Shown: piece by piece, positions 1 through 9,166 of the stretch
How the letters are laid out: each line of letters starts with the position of its first letter
Numbering within the stretch: the stretch's first letter is position 1
NCBI RefSeq assembly: GCF_900312975.1
Contig: NZ_LT990039.1
Coordinates: 62,001 to 126,000 of the forward strand
Reading direction: 5' to 3'
Origin: Massilistercora timonensis
GTDB lineage: Bacteria > Bacillota > Clostridia > Lachnospirales > Lachnospiraceae
Length of the DNA: 64,000 nucleotides
Notes under the pieces: generated by a model
The model's database searches: none
Told to the model about the DNA's origin: nothing
The model's input: only the letters and a program-made list of their open reading frames with translations
Translations under genes and position numbers: made by a program

Positions 1-423
1 GGCGATCTTGAGGTGGACTGCCACCACACCATCGAGGATACGGGCATTGTGCTGGGACAGGCCATCCGGGAAGCGGTGGGGGACAAAGCGGGGATCCGCC
101 GCTACGGCCACATGATCCTGCCCATGGACGAGACGCTGGCGCTGTGCGCGGTGGATCTGTCCGGCAGACCCTACCTGGGATTCCAGGCGGAATTCCCTAC
201 AGAACGGGTGGGGGAGATGGACACCCAGATGGTCCGTGAGTTTTTCTACGCAGTTTCCTACAGCGCCATGATGAACCTTCATCTGCGGATCCTGGACGGG
301 GAGAACAGCCATCATATGGCGGAGGCCCTGTTTAAGAGTTTTGGAAAAGCTCTGGATATGGCCACGATGGAAGAACCCAGGATCAAGGATGCCTGGACAA
401 CGAAAGGAAGCTTATCGGTATGA
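1..423 (+). CDS. hisB: Imidazoleglycerol-phosphate dehydratase, C-terminal part (5' end outside window)
   Basis: The reading frame is open from base 1, so the gene starts before the window. The visible 140 residues carry two HisB hallmarks: the metal-binding DCHHTIED motif at the start and a second histidine motif, [11 protein letters not shown], about 40 residues before the end. The family dehydrates imidazole glycerol phosphate in histidine biosynthesis, using a di-manganese centre bound by these His clusters. The stop codon overlaps the start of the next his gene (ATGA at 420-423), which suggests translational coupling within one operon. A GTG at 13 is in frame but lies inside the conserved domain and is not the real start. 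Confidence 0.95.
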   Translation, partial: GDLEVDCHHTIEDTGIVLGQAIREAVGDKAGIRRYGHMILPMDETLALCAVDLSGRPYLGFQAEFPTERVGEMDTQMVREFFYAVSYSAMMNLHLRILDGENSHHMAEALFKSFGKALDMATMEEPRIKDAWTTKGSLSV

Positions 424-1703
424 GTTATAAAAAGATCATCCCCTGTATCTTCATTGCGGGGGCCAAAGCAGTAAAATGGTTTACAGACCAGGAGGTGCTC
501 TCAGAGGACGTGGTGGGGCTGGCAAAACACTACAGCGACGCCGGGGCCGACGAGCTTCTGGTCTTCGACCTTTCTGATTCGGATGACGAACATGAGGAGG
601 CCATCGACCTTATGCGCAGGATCAACCGGGTCATCCGGATCCCCATGGTGGCAGGAGGAAATATCCGCCGCCAGGAGGATGTAAAGAAGATCCTCTATTC
701 CGGCGCTAAAAGGGCCATGCTGAACTTTTCCAAGCCGGACAGCGTGAAGATGATCGAGGATGCGGCCAAACGGTTCGGCAAGGAGAAGATCGCGGTCTCT
801 CTCAACGATTTTGACGCCCTGTTCAAACATCAGCACATCATTGAGGATTTCACCAGCGAGATCGTCTTCATGCACCGTCTGGATCTGAACTCGGTGATGA
901 ACGTGACAGACGTGCCCTGTGTGATCGTGACAGACACCATGGAAGAGAGGGAGCTTTTCAAGATCCTGAAGTGCCCGGGAGTGAAGGGGCTCTCCGGGAA
1001 ATATGTGAGCCGGAAAGAGATGGATTTTGTGGCTTTCAAGGAGCAGTGCGAGGAGGAGGATATCCAGATGACCTCCTTTGAAAGCATGATGGAATTCTCC
1101 CAGTTCAAGACCAACGAACAGGGACTGATCCCGGTGATCGTCCAGCATTATAAGTCCCAGGAGGTTCTGATGCTGGCCTATATGAACCAGGAGGCCTTCG
1201 ATCATACCATCAAGACCGGGAAGATGACCTACTACAGCCGCAGCCGGCAGTGCCTGTGGACCAAGGGAGAGACCAGCGGACATTACCAGTATGTAAAGTC
1301 TTTGACCATTGACTGCGACCTGGACACCCTGCTGGCCAAAGTGGACCAGGTGGGGGCGGCCTGCCACACCGGCAATCCCACCTGTTTCTTCCAGCCTCTG
1401 GCGGGAAATGATTTCGATGAGACCAACCCTCTGAAGGTGTTCGAGAGTGTATATGATACCATTGTGGACCGGAAAGAACACCCCAAGGAAGGGTCCTACA
1501 CCAACTATCTGTTTGAAAAGGGCATCGACAAGATCCTGAAGAAGGTGGGGGAGGAGGCCACGGAGATCGTGATCGCCGCCAAGAACCCCAATCCGGAGGA
1601 AGTCAAATACGAGGTGTCTGATTTCCTGTACCATGTGATGGTGCTGATGGTGGAGCGGGGGATCACCTGGGAGGATATTATCCGGGAACTGGCTGACCGG
1701 TAG
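420..1703 (+). CDS. hisIE: HisIE bifunctional enzyme with a degenerate HisF-like N-terminal domain
   Basis: This 427-residue protein has three parts. Residues ~1-220 resemble the first half of the HisA/HisF beta/alpha barrel ([36 protein letters not shown]) and then lose similarity. Residues ~225-330 are HisI, phosphoribosyl-AMP cyclohydrolase, with the DCDLDTLL and ACHTGNPTC metal motifs. Residues ~335-427 are HisE, phosphoribosyl-ATP pyrophosphohydrolase, with KVGEEATE and the E-x-SDFLYH helix. HisI and HisE catalyse steps 2 and 3 of histidine synthesis. Compared with HisF, the first catalytic Asp (IIPCLDV) is Phe here, and the second, at the barrel's fifth strand, appears as Asn in VSLND. 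The barrel domain is therefore probably not a working cyclase, and I infer a structural or regulatory role. HisE/HisI calls are firm; the role of the front domain is unknown. Confidence 0.93.
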   Translation: MSYKKIIPCIFIAGAKAVKWFTDQEVLSEDVVGLAKHYSDAGADELLVFDLSDSDDEHEEAIDLMRRINRVIRIPMVAGGNIRRQEDVKKILYSGAKRAMLNFSKPDSVKMIEDAAKRFGKEKIAVSLNDFDALFKHQHIIEDFTSEIVFMHRLDLNSVMNVTDVPCVIVTDTMEERELFKILKCPGVKGLSGKYVSRKEMDFVAFKEQCEEEDIQMTSFESMMEFSQFKTNEQGLIPVIVQHYKSQEVLMLAYMNQEAFDHTIKTGKMTYYSRSRQCLWTKGETSGHYQYVKSLTIDCDLDTLLAKVDQVGAACHTGNPTCFFQPLAGNDFDETNPLKVFESVYDTIVDRKEHPKEGSYTNYLFEKGIDKILKKVGEEATEIVIAAKNPNPEEVKYEVSDFLYHVMVLMVERGITWEDIIRELADR

Positions 1704-1752
1704 CATAGAGAGGAAGGACAGCGCATATAGTTTCACCAAGAGAGGTGAGACC

Positions 1753-2061
1753 ATGAACGAGTCTGAGAAACGCAGGAAAAAACTTCTGGAAGAGACCCGG
1801 AGCCTGTACAGCGACTGGAGGACCCCGCCTGCCGTACACCCCCGATACCGGGCGGCTTACCGCAGACTGTACCCTGGGGAAGAGACAGAAGAGGGAATGC
1901 CGGGTACATTCGGGCTGCGGGCCTTCTGCTGTTTCCTTCTGTTCGCCGCCTTTGTGGCCATGGACTACCAGGGGGGAACGATCCTGGAGGCAGACAGCCA
2001 GAAGATCACAGAAGAGATCGCCACGGATCTTGACGTGGCGGAAGTGTGGAAGAACCTGTAA
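1753..2061 (+). CDS. Small single-pass membrane protein of unknown function
   Basis: A 102-residue protein I do not recognise. It has a charged, Arg/Lys-rich N-terminal half (about 50 residues), one hydrophobic segment at ~55-72 (FCCFLLFAAFVAMDY) and an acidic tail. By the positive-inside rule the N-terminus should be cytoplasmic. A good ribosome site (AGAGGTGAG) precedes the ATG. It lies 49 bases after the HisIE stop on the same strand and ahead of a strong terminator, so it is probably the last gene of the his transcript. Nothing in the sequence links it to histidine synthesis. Confidence 0.6.
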   Translation: MNESEKRRKKLLEETRSLYSDWRTPPAVHPRYRAAYRRLYPGEETEEGMPGTFGLRAFCCFLLFAAFVAMDYQGGTILEADSQKITEEIATDLDVAEVWKNL

Positions 2062-2079
2062 AGAACAATAAGAAAAAGT

Positions 2080-2121
2080 GCCTGCTGCAATATGGATCGT
2101 CCATAGCGCAGCAGGCTTTTC
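2080..2121. terminator. Bidirectional intrinsic terminator between his operon and asnB
   Basis: Arms GCCTGCTGC (2080-2088) and GCAGCAGGC (2108-2116) pair perfectly, with an inner TATGGA/TCCATA stem. Ts follow on the plus strand, and the minus strand reads CACTTTTTCTT on the other side. It can end both converging units. Confidence 0.85.
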
Positions 2122-2145
2122 TTGTCTGATCATAAGGAAATAGGC

Positions 2146-3729
2146 TTAGATCCCGCTTGCCCCGTAGTTGGACAGGACTCTTGCGGAGGGGTCGTCTACA
2201 TCGCAGCCCTCCCATTCCTTATTTGGCATCCAGAAGTCTTTGACCATGGGCGCCTGCCCGGGGTAGAAGGAATCAAAAAGTTCCCGGTAGAGAAGGGATT
2301 CTTTGGTAAATGGAGCGGCATAGCGGTAGCGTGCCGCTTTTTCCTTGAATACTTCGTCGGTGTAACAGCTTTCAGCATATTCCTTCAGGTCGTCCACCAT
2401 GGAATGGCCCACCGCGTCGGAAAAGGCCGCCTTCTCCCGCATCAGGATGGAGCGGGGGAGAAGTCCGTCCGCTTCAAAAGCGTGGCGGAGCAGGTATTTT
2501 CCTTTGTGGTAGGTGTTCATTTTTCTGGCCGGATCAATGGCCATAACGTAGGAGACAAAGTCCAGATCGCCAAAAGGCACCCGGGCTTCCATGGAGTGGA
2601 CGCTGATACAGCGGTCCGCCCGCAGGACGTCGTACATATGCAGTTCTTTGACCCGCTTTATGGATTCCTTCTGGAATTCCTCCGGGGAGGGGGCGAAGTC
2701 TGTGTATTTGTAACCGAACAGTTCGTCGGAGATCTCCCCGGTGAGAAGGACCCGCACGTCTGTGGTCTCATGGATGGCCTGGCAGAGAAGATACATGCCC
2801 ATGGAGGCCCGGATGGTGGTGATGTCATAAGTGCCAAGGGCTTTGATCACTTCCGGCAGGGCGGCGATCACCTGGTCTCGCGTGATCAGGATCTCTGTGT
2901 GCCTGCTTCCGATATACTCGGCTGCTTCCCGGGCGTATTTCAGGTCGATGGCGTCGGTCTCCATGCCGATGGCGAAGGTGCGGATGGGCTTATTAAGCCG
3001 GGAGGCGGCGATGGCGCATACCAGGGAGGAATCCAGTCCTCCGCTTAGGAGAAAGCCCATGGGAGCGTCGGCGTCCAGTCGTTTCTCCACCCCTTTTACC
3101 AGCTTGTCGTGAATCTTGCGGCAGATCTCCTCCAGATCATCCTGGCAGACTTTGTCCACCTTGGTGATGTCCCGGTAGCAGATAAACTGGCCGTCCTTAT
3201 AATAGTGGCCGGGCGGGAAAGGTTTGATCTCCGAAGTCAGTCCTTCCAGGTTCTTGGCCTCGCTGGCGAAAAGGATATCCCCCTCCCGGTCGTACCCGTA
3301 GAATAAGGGGCGGATCCCGATGGGATCCCGGGCGGCGATCCAGGAGTTTCTGGCAGCGTCGTAGAGCACCAGGGCAAATTCCGCGTCCAGATGAGAGAAC
3401 ATCTCTGTGCCCAGCTCTTCATAGAGGGGCAACAGGATCTCGCAGTCGCTGTCACTTGCGAAGGTATAGCCCTTCCGGATCAGTTCCTCCTTCACCGGGC
3501 GGAAGCCATAGATCTCGCCGTTGCACACCAGATAATTTCCATGGAGCAAAAAGGGCTGCATGCCTTCCGGGGTCAGTCCCATGATGGAGAGCCGCTGGAA
3601 GCCCATCAGTCCATTTCCGGTGTCCAGGATCCTTTCATCGTCCGGCCCCCGGGAGTGGGTCCGGGAGAGACCGCCTGCGAACCGGCTGTAATCTGCTTTT
3701 GGGGTACAATAACACATAATGGTACACAT
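2146..3729 (-). CDS. asnB: Asparagine synthase (glutamine-hydrolysing)
   Basis: A 527-residue class II glutamine amidotransferase. The catalytic Cys is residue 2 (MCTIMCY aligns with the MCSIFG start of AsnB), followed by SRTHSRGPDDE, FQRLSIMG and VCNGEIYG of the Ntn-hydrolase domain. The synthetase half has the ATP PP-loop LSGGLDSSL at ~230. It makes Asn from Asp, ATP and glutamine. A second Met four codons in is also followed by Cys, but the alignment favours the first. The Shine-Dalgarno sequence is weak; the start lies 11 bases after purF, so expression probably depends on the glnN-purF-asnB transcript. Length is close to the E. coli AsnB family. Confidence 0.95.
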   Translation of the reverse strand: MCTIMCYCTPKADYSRFAGGLSRTHSRGPDDERILDTGNGLMGFQRLSIMGLTPEGMQPFLLHGNYLVCNGEIYGFRPVKEELIRKGYTFASDSDCEILLPLYEELGTEMFSHLDAEFALVLYDAARNSWIAARDPIGIRPLFYGYDREGDILFASEAKNLEGLTSEIKPFPPGHYYKDGQFICYRDITKVDKVCQDDLEEICRKIHDKLVKGVEKRLDADAPMGFLLSGGLDSSLVCAIAASRLNKPIRTFAIGMETDAIDLKYAREAAEYIGSRHTEILITRDQVIAALPEVIKALGTYDITTIRASMGMYLLCQAIHETTDVRVLLTGEISDELFGYKYTDFAPSPEEFQKESIKRVKELHMYDVLRADRCISVHSMEARVPFGDLDFVSYVMAIDPARKMNTYHKGKYLLRHAFEADGLLPRSILMREKAAFSDAVGHSMVDDLKEYAESCYTDEVFKEKAARYRYAAPFTKESLLYRELFDSFYPGQAPMVKDFWMPNKEWEGCDVDDPSARVLSNYGASGI

Positions 3730-3740
3730 AACTTCGTTTC

Positions 3741-5144
3741 CTACTTTCTGTTGGTTTCAATGTCCATGGGATACCGGCCGTCAAAGCAGGCCCGGCACAG
3801 GGGAAGGTCCCCGGCCATGGAGGGGAGATCTTGGATGTCCAGATATCCCAGGGAATCCGCCCCGATCATGGAGCAGATCTCCTCTGCGGAATGGGAGGAG
3901 GCGATCAGCTGCCGGTTGGAGGGGATGTCCGTGCCAAAATAACAAGGGTATAAGAAGGGCGGGGAACTGATCCGTACATGGACGCTTAATGCGCCGGCGG
4001 CTTTTAACATATGGATCAGGTTGGCGATCGTGGTGCCTCGGACGATGGAGTCGTCCACCAGGACCAGACGCTTTCCCTTCACCACGGACGCCAGCACGCT
4101 GAGCTTCAGGCGGACGCTGTTTTCCCGTTCCTTCTGGGTGGGTTTGATAAAGGTCCTGCCCACATAGCTGTTTTTATAAAAGGCAATGCCAAAGGGGATC
4201 CCGGAGGCTTCTGAGAAGCCTTTTGCTGCCGGGACGCCGGAATCCGGCACGCCGCAGACCAGGTCCGCCTGGGCGGGCCAGGCTTTTGCCAGGGCGGCTC
4301 CTGCCCGGAGGCGGGCGTCATAGACGGAGATGCCGTCCAGGGTGCTGTCCAGCCTGGCAAAATAAATGTATTCAAAGATACAGTGGGCGTGGCGTTCCTG
4401 ACAGAGGCTGCAGTCAGAAGAAAGTCCCTTGTCTGTGATAGTCAGGATCTCCCCGGGGCGCACGTCCCGGATAAATGTGGCTCCCACGCTTGCCAGGGCG
4501 CAGCTTTCCGAGGCAAGGACATAGGCCTGGTCCCGTTTCCCCAGGCACAGCGGCTTTAATCCAAGAGGATCCCGCACGCCGATCAGCTTCCGGGGACTGG
4601 CGATGACCAGTCCGTAAGCGCCCCGGATCCGGGAAGCGGTTTTCCGGATCGCTTCTTCCACCGTGCTGCTGGTCATCCGTTCTCTGGCGATACAGCAGGC
4701 GATCACCTCCGAGTCGGTGGTGGTGTGGAAGAGGGTGCCGGTCCGCTCCAGTTCTTCCCGCAGAGCGCCGGCGTTGACAAGATTTCCATTGTGGGCCAGG
4801 GCCAGGGTTCCTTTGGCATAGTTTAAGACCAGGGGCTGGGCGTTAGTCAGGGTGGGGGCTCCGGTGGTGGAGTACCGAACATGGCCGATCCCCAGATTGC
4901 CGGAGAGATCCTGGAGGGTGTTCTCTTTAAAAACTTCGCTCACCAGCCCCATGCCTTTGTGGAAGGTGATATTTCCTCTGGGACCTGTGGTATCGCATAC
5001 CGCGATACCGCAGGATTCCTGGCCCCGGTGCTGGAGGGCCAGAAGGCCGTAATAGACGGAGGGCGCAGTATTTTCTCCGGAAAGGTCATAGATCCCGAAG
5101 ACCCCGCAGGCCTCTTTGATTTGGTATTGTGGATCCAGTTCCAT
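3741..5144 (-). CDS. purF: Amidophosphoribosyltransferase
   Basis: Catalyses the first committed purine step: PRPP plus glutamine gives phosphoribosylamine. The 467 residues start with a 12-residue propeptide ending before Cys13 (EACGVFGIYD), the nucleophile exposed after autoprocessing. The PRPP loop LVLVDDSIVRGTT lies near residue 365. Four Cys fit the [4Fe-4S] ligands of the Bacillus-type enzyme: HCIFEYIYF, YPCYFG and the LCRAC pair at the end. The start has a good site (AAAGGAGGG) and lies only 15 bases after glnN. In many Firmicutes purF sits inside a pur operon; here it is grouped with other glutamine-linked genes, suggesting control by nitrogen status as well as purines. I see no PurR box or guanine riboswitch directly upstream. 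Confidence 0.97.
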   Translation of the reverse strand: MELDPQYQIKEACGVFGIYDLSGENTAPSVYYGLLALQHRGQESCGIAVCDTTGPRGNITFHKGMGLVSEVFKENTLQDLSGNLGIGHVRYSTTGAPTLTNAQPLVLNYAKGTLALAHNGNLVNAGALREELERTGTLFHTTTDSEVIACCIARERMTSSTVEEAIRKTASRIRGAYGLVIASPRKLIGVRDPLGLKPLCLGKRDQAYVLASESCALASVGATFIRDVRPGEILTITDKGLSSDCSLCQERHAHCIFEYIYFARLDSTLDGISVYDARLRAGAALAKAWPAQADLVCGVPDSGVPAAKGFSEASGIPFGIAFYKNSYVGRTFIKPTQKERENSVRLKLSVLASVVKGKRLVLVDDSIVRGTTIANLIHMLKAAGALSVHVRISSPPFLYPCYFGTDIPSNRQLIASSHSAEEICSMIGADSLGYLDIQDLPSMAGDLPLCRACFDGRYPMDIETNRK

Positions 5145-5159
5145 GAAAGCCGCCCTCCT

Positions 5160-7259
5160 TTATACGGAGAAGAGGAGCGCGTCATAGGTGGGGTAGGGAA
5201 GCTCCTCCTCCGGGATCTTTGCCTCAGCCTGGTCGGCAGCGCTGCGCAGTTCTTCCATGGTGGCAAGGATGGTCTTACGGCAGTAATCGGCGGCTTCCAG
5301 AAGGGAGGTCTTCTCATCAAGGGCAAGGATCTCCTGATCCAGCAGATCCAGAGCGCCGGCAATGGTCTCATAGGAAGCTCCCAGGAAGGACACCAGCTTC
5401 CTGGCAGAATCTGTGGAGAGATCCGGGACAAATGTCTTCATGGACAGGGCCTCAGCAGAGACGGAGGAAGCATAGCGGCTAACTGCCGGAAGGAAGTCTT
5501 TGGCCAGCATTTCCCGCAGCGTCTTTGCCTCGATGGCCACGGTTTTTACATAATTCTCCAGGAAGATCTCATACCGGGAAGCCAGTTCTTCCCGGGTGAA
5601 AATGTGATGTCTGGTGAAAAGCTCCACATTTTTCTCCGCCAGGATCTGGGGCAGGCAGTCCGGGGTGGAGGCCAGGTTGTAGAGCCCCCGTTTCTCGGCT
5701 TCTGCCACCCATTCCTCGGTGTAGCCGTTTCCGTTGAAGATCACTTTTTTATGTTTTTTGATGGCCCGCTTGATCAGTTCATGGACCGCTTGCTCCATGT
5801 CTTTTGGAGCGGTTCCGGACAGTTCCCGGGAGAACTGGGCCAGGGCTTCCGCCACGGCGGTGTTCAGGATGATGTTAGGCGTGGCTACGGAAGCAGAGGA
5901 GCCCAGCATGCGGAATTCGAATTTATTTCCGGTAAAGGCAAAGGGCGAAGTCCGGTTCCGGTCTGTATTGTCCTTGACAAAGTGAGGCAGCACATGGGCG
6001 CCGGTCTCCAGCTGGACTCTCTGGTGCTTTCCAAAATAAGTGTCGTCCTCGATGGATTTCAGGATGGCGGTCAGCTCATCCCCCAGGAAAATGGAGACGA
6101 TGGCCGGCGGGGCCTCGTTTCCTCCCAGCCGGTGGTCGTTGCCGGCGCTGGCTGCGGAGATCCGCATCAGATCCGCGTACTCATCCACAGCCTTGATCAC
6201 AGCCATGAGAAATACCAGGAACTGGATGTTCTTGGCCGGTGTTTTGCCGGGATCCAGAAGGTTCTCCCCGGTGTTGGTGGAGATGGACCAGTTGTTGTGC
6301 TTGCCGCTTCCGTTGATCCCCTCAAAGGGTTTCTCATGGAGCAGGCAGACCAGCCCGTGTTTGTCCGCTACTTTCTTCATTACTTCCATGGTAAGCTGGT
6401 TGTGGTCCACCGCCACGTTGGCCGTGTCAAAGATGGGCGCCAGTTCGTGCTGGGAGGGAGCCACTTCGTTGTGTTTGGTCTTGGCCGGGATCCCCAGCTT
6501 CCACAGTTCCTCGTCAAGATCGTGCATATAGGCGGCCACTCTTGGCTTTAACGCGCCAAAATAATGATCTTCCATCTCCTGGCCTCTGGGAGCGGGAGCG
6601 CCCAGAAGGGTCCTGCCGGTGAACACCAGGTCCCGGCGCTGTTCATACAGATCCTTATCCACCAGGAAATATTCCTGCTCCGGCCCGATGGTGGTGGATA
6701 CGTGGGTGACCTCTGTATTTCCAAGAATATGAAGGAGATGGACCGCTTCCTGGCTGAGGGCCTCCATGGAACGAAGGAGAGGCGTCTTTTTGTCCAGGGC
6801 TTCTCCGCCGTAAGAGCAGAAAGCCGTGGGGATGTACAGGGTGCCGTCCTTGATAAAAGCAGGAGAGGTGGGATCCCAGGCAGTGTAGCCTCTGGCCTCA
6901 AAGGTGGCCCGCAGTCCGCCGGAGGGGAAGCTGGAGGCGTCCGGTTCCCCTTTCACCAGCTCTTTGCCGGAAAAGTCCATGATCACTTCCCCGTTTTCTG
7001 TGGGAGTGATGAAGCTGTCATGCTTCTCGGCGGTAAATCCGGTCATGGGCTGGAACCAGTGAGTGAAATGGGTGGCGCCGTTTTCCACCGCCCACTCCTT
7101 CATGGCCACGGCCACGGAATTTGCCACCTCAAGCTCCAGGTGGGTGCCGTTCTCGATGGTCTTTTTCAAAGCCTTATAAACATCCTTGGGAAGTTTATTG
7201 CGCATGACCTTGTCATTGAACACCAGACTTCCATATAAAGCGGGGATTTCTTTTTTCAT
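5160..7259 (-). CDS. glnN: Glutamine synthetase type III
   Basis: A 699-residue GSIII, much larger than the 444-residue GSI also in this window (15328). Recognisable family blocks are THFTHWFQPMTG, DFSGKELVKGEPDASSFPSGGLR, GPEQEYFLVD, HNEVAPSQHELAP, NGSGKHNNWS and GGNEAPPAIVS. It condenses glutamate and ammonia to glutamine with ATP. An in-frame ATG 19 codons upstream was rejected: AAAGGAGC sits correctly before the ATG at 7259, and the upstream codons belong to the leader. The gene heads a glnN-purF-asnB unit with a hexaloop/terminator leader immediately upstream. Having both GSI and GSIII is known in Clostridia and Bacteroides; GSIII is often tuned to nitrogen limitation. Confidence 0.97.
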   Translation of the reverse strand: MKKEIPALYGSLVFNDKVMRNKLPKDVYKALKKTIENGTHLELEVANSVAVAMKEWAVENGATHFTHWFQPMTGFTAEKHDSFITPTENGEVIMDFSGKELVKGEPDASSFPSGGLRATFEARGYTAWDPTSPAFIKDGTLYIPTAFCSYGGEALDKKTPLLRSMEALSQEAVHLLHILGNTEVTHVSTTIGPEQEYFLVDKDLYEQRRDLVFTGRTLLGAPAPRGQEMEDHYFGALKPRVAAYMHDLDEELWKLGIPAKTKHNEVAPSQHELAPIFDTANVAVDHNQLTMEVMKKVADKHGLVCLLHEKPFEGINGSGKHNNWSISTNTGENLLDPGKTPAKNIQFLVFLMAVIKAVDEYADLMRISAASAGNDHRLGGNEAPPAIVSIFLGDELTAILKSIEDDTYFGKHQRVQLETGAHVLPHFVKDNTDRNRTSPFAFTGNKFEFRMLGSSASVATPNIILNTAVAEALAQFSRELSGTAPKDMEQAVHELIKRAIKKHKKVIFNGNGYTEEWVAEAEKRGLYNLASTPDCLPQILAEKNVELFTRHHIFTREELASRYEIFLENYVKTVAIEAKTLREMLAKDFLPAVSRYASSVSAEALSMKTFVPDLSTDSARKLVSFLGASYETIAGALDLLDQEILALDEKTSLLEAADYCRKTILATMEELRSAADQAEAKIPEEELPYPTYDALLFSV

Positions 7260-7286
7260 AGTGGTAAGCTCCTTTCTTTTGGCAAT

Positions 7287-7322
7287 AAAAAAAGCGCCCC
7301 GGACCCTGCGGTCCAAAGCGCC
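7287..7322 (-). terminator. Leader terminator (attenuator) upstream of glnN
   Basis: On the minus strand GGCGCTTTGGACC pairs with GGTCCGGGGCGC across a GCAG loop and runs into seven Ts. It lies between the promoter and the glnN start, so it would stop transcription before the operon unless opened. Its 5' arm shares bases with the adjacent hexaloop hairpin, making the two folds mutually exclusive. Confidence 0.8.
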
Positions 7323-7330
7323 TTTGCTTT
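7315..7330 (-). promoter_or_regulatory. AAAGGC hexaloop hairpin in glnN leader, probable ANTAR antiterminator target
   Basis: Minus strand reads AAAGC-AAAGGC-GCTTT: a perfect 5-bp stem closing a six-base loop with A at position 1 and G at position 4, the loop rule known for ANTAR-protein RNA targets. The loop GGC and the 3' stem are also the 5' arm of the glnN leader terminator. The hairpin begins within a few bases of the predicted transcript start. Binding by the ANTAR protein at 16698 is inference. Confidence 0.7.
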
Positions 7331-7339
7331 ATGCCCTGT

Positions 7340-7369
7340 AGTATATACCCGGCAAAAATGAATTGTCAA
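7340..7369 (-). promoter_or_regulatory. glnN-purF-asnB promoter
   Basis: Minus strand TTGACA (7364-7369) and TATACT (7340-7345) are 18 bp apart; an overlapping TATATA gives 16 bp. The start is predicted near 7333, a few bases before the leader hairpin. Confidence 0.7.
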
Positions 7370-7397
7370 TCCTTTTTTCAAAAAATAAATTTGGGGA

Positions 7398-7426
7398 TTT
7401 ACAAAATTCCAAAAACCGATTATAGT
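7398..7426 (+). promoter_or_regulatory. pyrG-gltB-gltD promoter
   Basis: TTTACA (7398-7403) and TATAGT (7421-7426) with a 17-bp spacer; start predicted near 7433. It is back to back with the glnN promoter. Confidence 0.7.
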
Positions 7427-7452
7427 AGAAAACAAGTTCAAAATGAAGCATA

Positions 7453-7466
7453 TGACAAAGGCGTCA
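7453..7466 (+). promoter_or_regulatory. AAAGGC hexaloop hairpin in pyrG leader
   Basis: TGAC-AAAGGC-GTCA: a 4-bp stem with the same loop sequence as the glnN leader, A1 and G4 conserved. Its 3' half is shared with the 5' arm of the downstream terminator, so the two structures compete. The stem is short, which weakens it as a stand-alone call; the repeat of the arrangement in three leaders is what supports it. Confidence 0.65.
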
Positions 7467-7501
7467 GGATTTCTTATGGGAGATTCTGGCGCCTTTTTTA
7501 T
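7458..7501 (+). terminator. Leader terminator (attenuator) upstream of pyrG
   Basis: AAGGCGTCAGGAT (7458-7470) pairs with ATTCTGGCGCCTT (7483-7495) with minor mismatch, followed by a T run into 7499. It precedes the pyrG start by about 40 bases and would attenuate the whole pyrG-gltB-gltD unit. Confidence 0.8.
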
Positions 7502-7537
7502 TTCATTGACTGGAGCAGGATAAGGAGGAAAGAAACA

Positions 7538-9166
7538 ATGGTAAAGTATGTATTTGTGACAGGAGGCGTGGTGTCCGGCCTGGGAAAGGGGATCACGGCA
7601 GCGTCCCTGGGAAGGCTTCTGAAGGCAAGAGGGTATCAGGTGACCATGCAGAAATTTGATCCCTATATCAATATGGATCCCGGCACCATGAACCCCATCC
7701 AGCACGGAGAAGTTTTTGTGACCGATGACGGCACGGAAACAGACCTGGACCTGGGGCATTATGAACGGTTTATTGATGAAAATCTGGACAGACATTCCAA
7801 TGTGACCACCGGCAAGATTTACTGGACGGTGCTTCAGAAAGAGCGCCACGGGGATTACGGCGGGGGAACGGTGCAGGTGATCCCCCACATCACCAATGAG
7901 ATCAAGAGCCGGTTCTACCGGGGGAAGACGCCGGAGGAAGACCGGATCGCCATCATAGAAGTGGGCGGAACGGTGGGGGATATTGAGAGCCAGCCCTTCC
8001 TGGAGGCTATCCGCCAGTTCCAGCACGATGTGGGAAAGGAAAACGCCATCCTGCTCCATGTGACCCTGGTGCCCTATCTGAAGGCTTCCGGGGAACTGAA
8101 GACCAAGCCTACCCAGGCCAGCGTTAAGGAGCTGCAGGGGCTGGGGCTCCGGCCGGACGTCCTGGTGTGCCGGTCGGAATATCCGCTGACCGTGGAGCTG
8201 AAAGACAAGATCGCCCTGTTCTGTAATGTTCCTTCCGATCACGTGCTCCAGAATCTGGATGTGGAATATCTCTATGAAGCGCCTCTTTCCATGGAGAAGG
8301 AACATCTGGCCCAGGTGGTGTGCGATTGTCTTCACATTCCCTGTCCCGAAGCCGATCTTGCAGACTGGCGGACTATGGTGGACAACTTAAGACATCCCCA
8401 GTCGGAGACGGAGATCGCCATTGTGGGAAAATACATCCAGCTTCACGACGCCTACTTAAGTGTGGTGGAAGCCCTGAAGCACGGCGGGATCGCCGGCCGG
8501 GTCAACATCCATATCCGCTGGGTGGATTCAGAAGAGATTGAAAGACAGGGCTGCGAAGCGCTGCTGCAAGGCGTGGACGGGATCCTGATCCCGGGCGGCT
8601 TTGGCCTGCGGGGAACGGAAGGGAAGATCCAGGCGGCAGGGTACGCCAGAGAAAAGAAGATCCCCTTCCTTGGGATCTGTCTGGGCATGCAGATGGCCAT
8701 CGTGGAATTCGCAAGAAATGTGGCGGGGCTTCTGGACGCCGCCAGCACGGAGCTGAATCCGGACACCCTGCACCCGGTGATCGATCTTATGCCGGAGCAG
8801 AGCGGAGTGGAAAATATCGGAGGGACGCTGCGGCTTGGCGCCTACCCCTGCGTTCTGAAGGAAGGGACCAAAGCATATGCCCTTTACGGAGAGAAAGAGA
8901 TCTTTGAGCGCCACAGACACCGGTACGAGGTGAACAACGATTACCGGACGATCCTGGAGGAACAGGGGATGACCATGGCGGGCCTTTCCCCGGACGGCCA
9001 CATTGTGGAGATGATCGAACTAAAGGATCACCCCTTCTTTGTGGGGACCCAGGGGCATCCGGAACTGAAATCCAGACCCAACCGCGCCCATCCGTTGTTC
9101 CGGGGCTTTGTGAAAGCGGCGGACACGTATGGGAAGGAGAAAAAAGCAAGGAGGGACCAGGTATGA
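7538..9166 (+). CDS. pyrG: CTP synthase
   Basis: A 542-residue CTP synthase that aminates UTP using glutamine and ATP. The N-terminal synthase domain starts [16 protein letters not shown] (P-loop) with [12 protein letters not shown] and the allosteric-site region [10 protein letters not shown]. The C-terminal glutamine amidotransferase domain has GGFGLRG and the nucleophile in GICLGMQ (~380), with a [10 protein letters not shown] histidine/glutamate pair. The ATG at 7538 follows AAGGAGGAAAG; longer in-frame starts run back through the leader terminator and were rejected. The stop overlaps gltB (ATGA). In Bacillus this gene is attenuated through CTP sensing by slippage at a GGGC start; here the leader instead has the hexaloop/terminator plan shared with glnN and glnA. 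Confidence 0.97.
   Translation: MVKYVFVTGGVVSGLGKGITAASLGRLLKARGYQVTMQKFDPYINMDPGTMNPIQHGEVFVTDDGTETDLDLGHYERFIDENLDRHSNVTTGKIYWTVLQKERHGDYGGGTVQVIPHITNEIKSRFYRGKTPEEDRIAIIEVGGTVGDIESQPFLEAIRQFQHDVGKENAILLHVTLVPYLKASGELKTKPTQASVKELQGLGLRPDVLVCRSEYPLTVELKDKIALFCNVPSDHVLQNLDVEYLYEAPLSMEKEHLAQVVCDCLHIPCPEADLADWRTMVDNLRHPQSETEIAIVGKYIQLHDAYLSVVEALKHGGIAGRVNIHIRWVDSEEIERQGCEALLQGVDGILIPGGFGLRGTEGKIQAAGYAREKKIPFLGICLGMQMAIVEFARNVAGLLDAASTELNPDTLHPVIDLMPEQSGVENIGGTLRLGAYPCVLKEGTKAYALYGEKEIFERHRHRYEVNNDYRTILEEQGMTMAGLSPDGHIVEMIELKDHPFFVGTQGHPELKSRPNRAHPLFRGFVKAADTYGKEKKARRDQV

Noticed and set aside
501-1754. Long open frame on the minus strand opposite hisIE
   Set aside because: It mirrors the codon pattern of a clear HisIE gene and resembles no known protein. 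Similar long frames opposite glnN (4881-6551), mutL (58417-60183) and gltB were rejected for the same reason.
7381-7440. CTP-sensing slippage attenuator of the Bacillus pyrG type
   Set aside because: That mechanism needs a GGGC-like start. The predicted start region is AACAAG, and the only GGGG run lies upstream of the promoter.
7441-7452. TTCA-AAA-TGAA hairpin as a second ANTAR hairpin in the pyrG leader
   Set aside because: The loop has three bases, and re-pairing to a hexaloop gives only a 2-bp stem without G at position 4.
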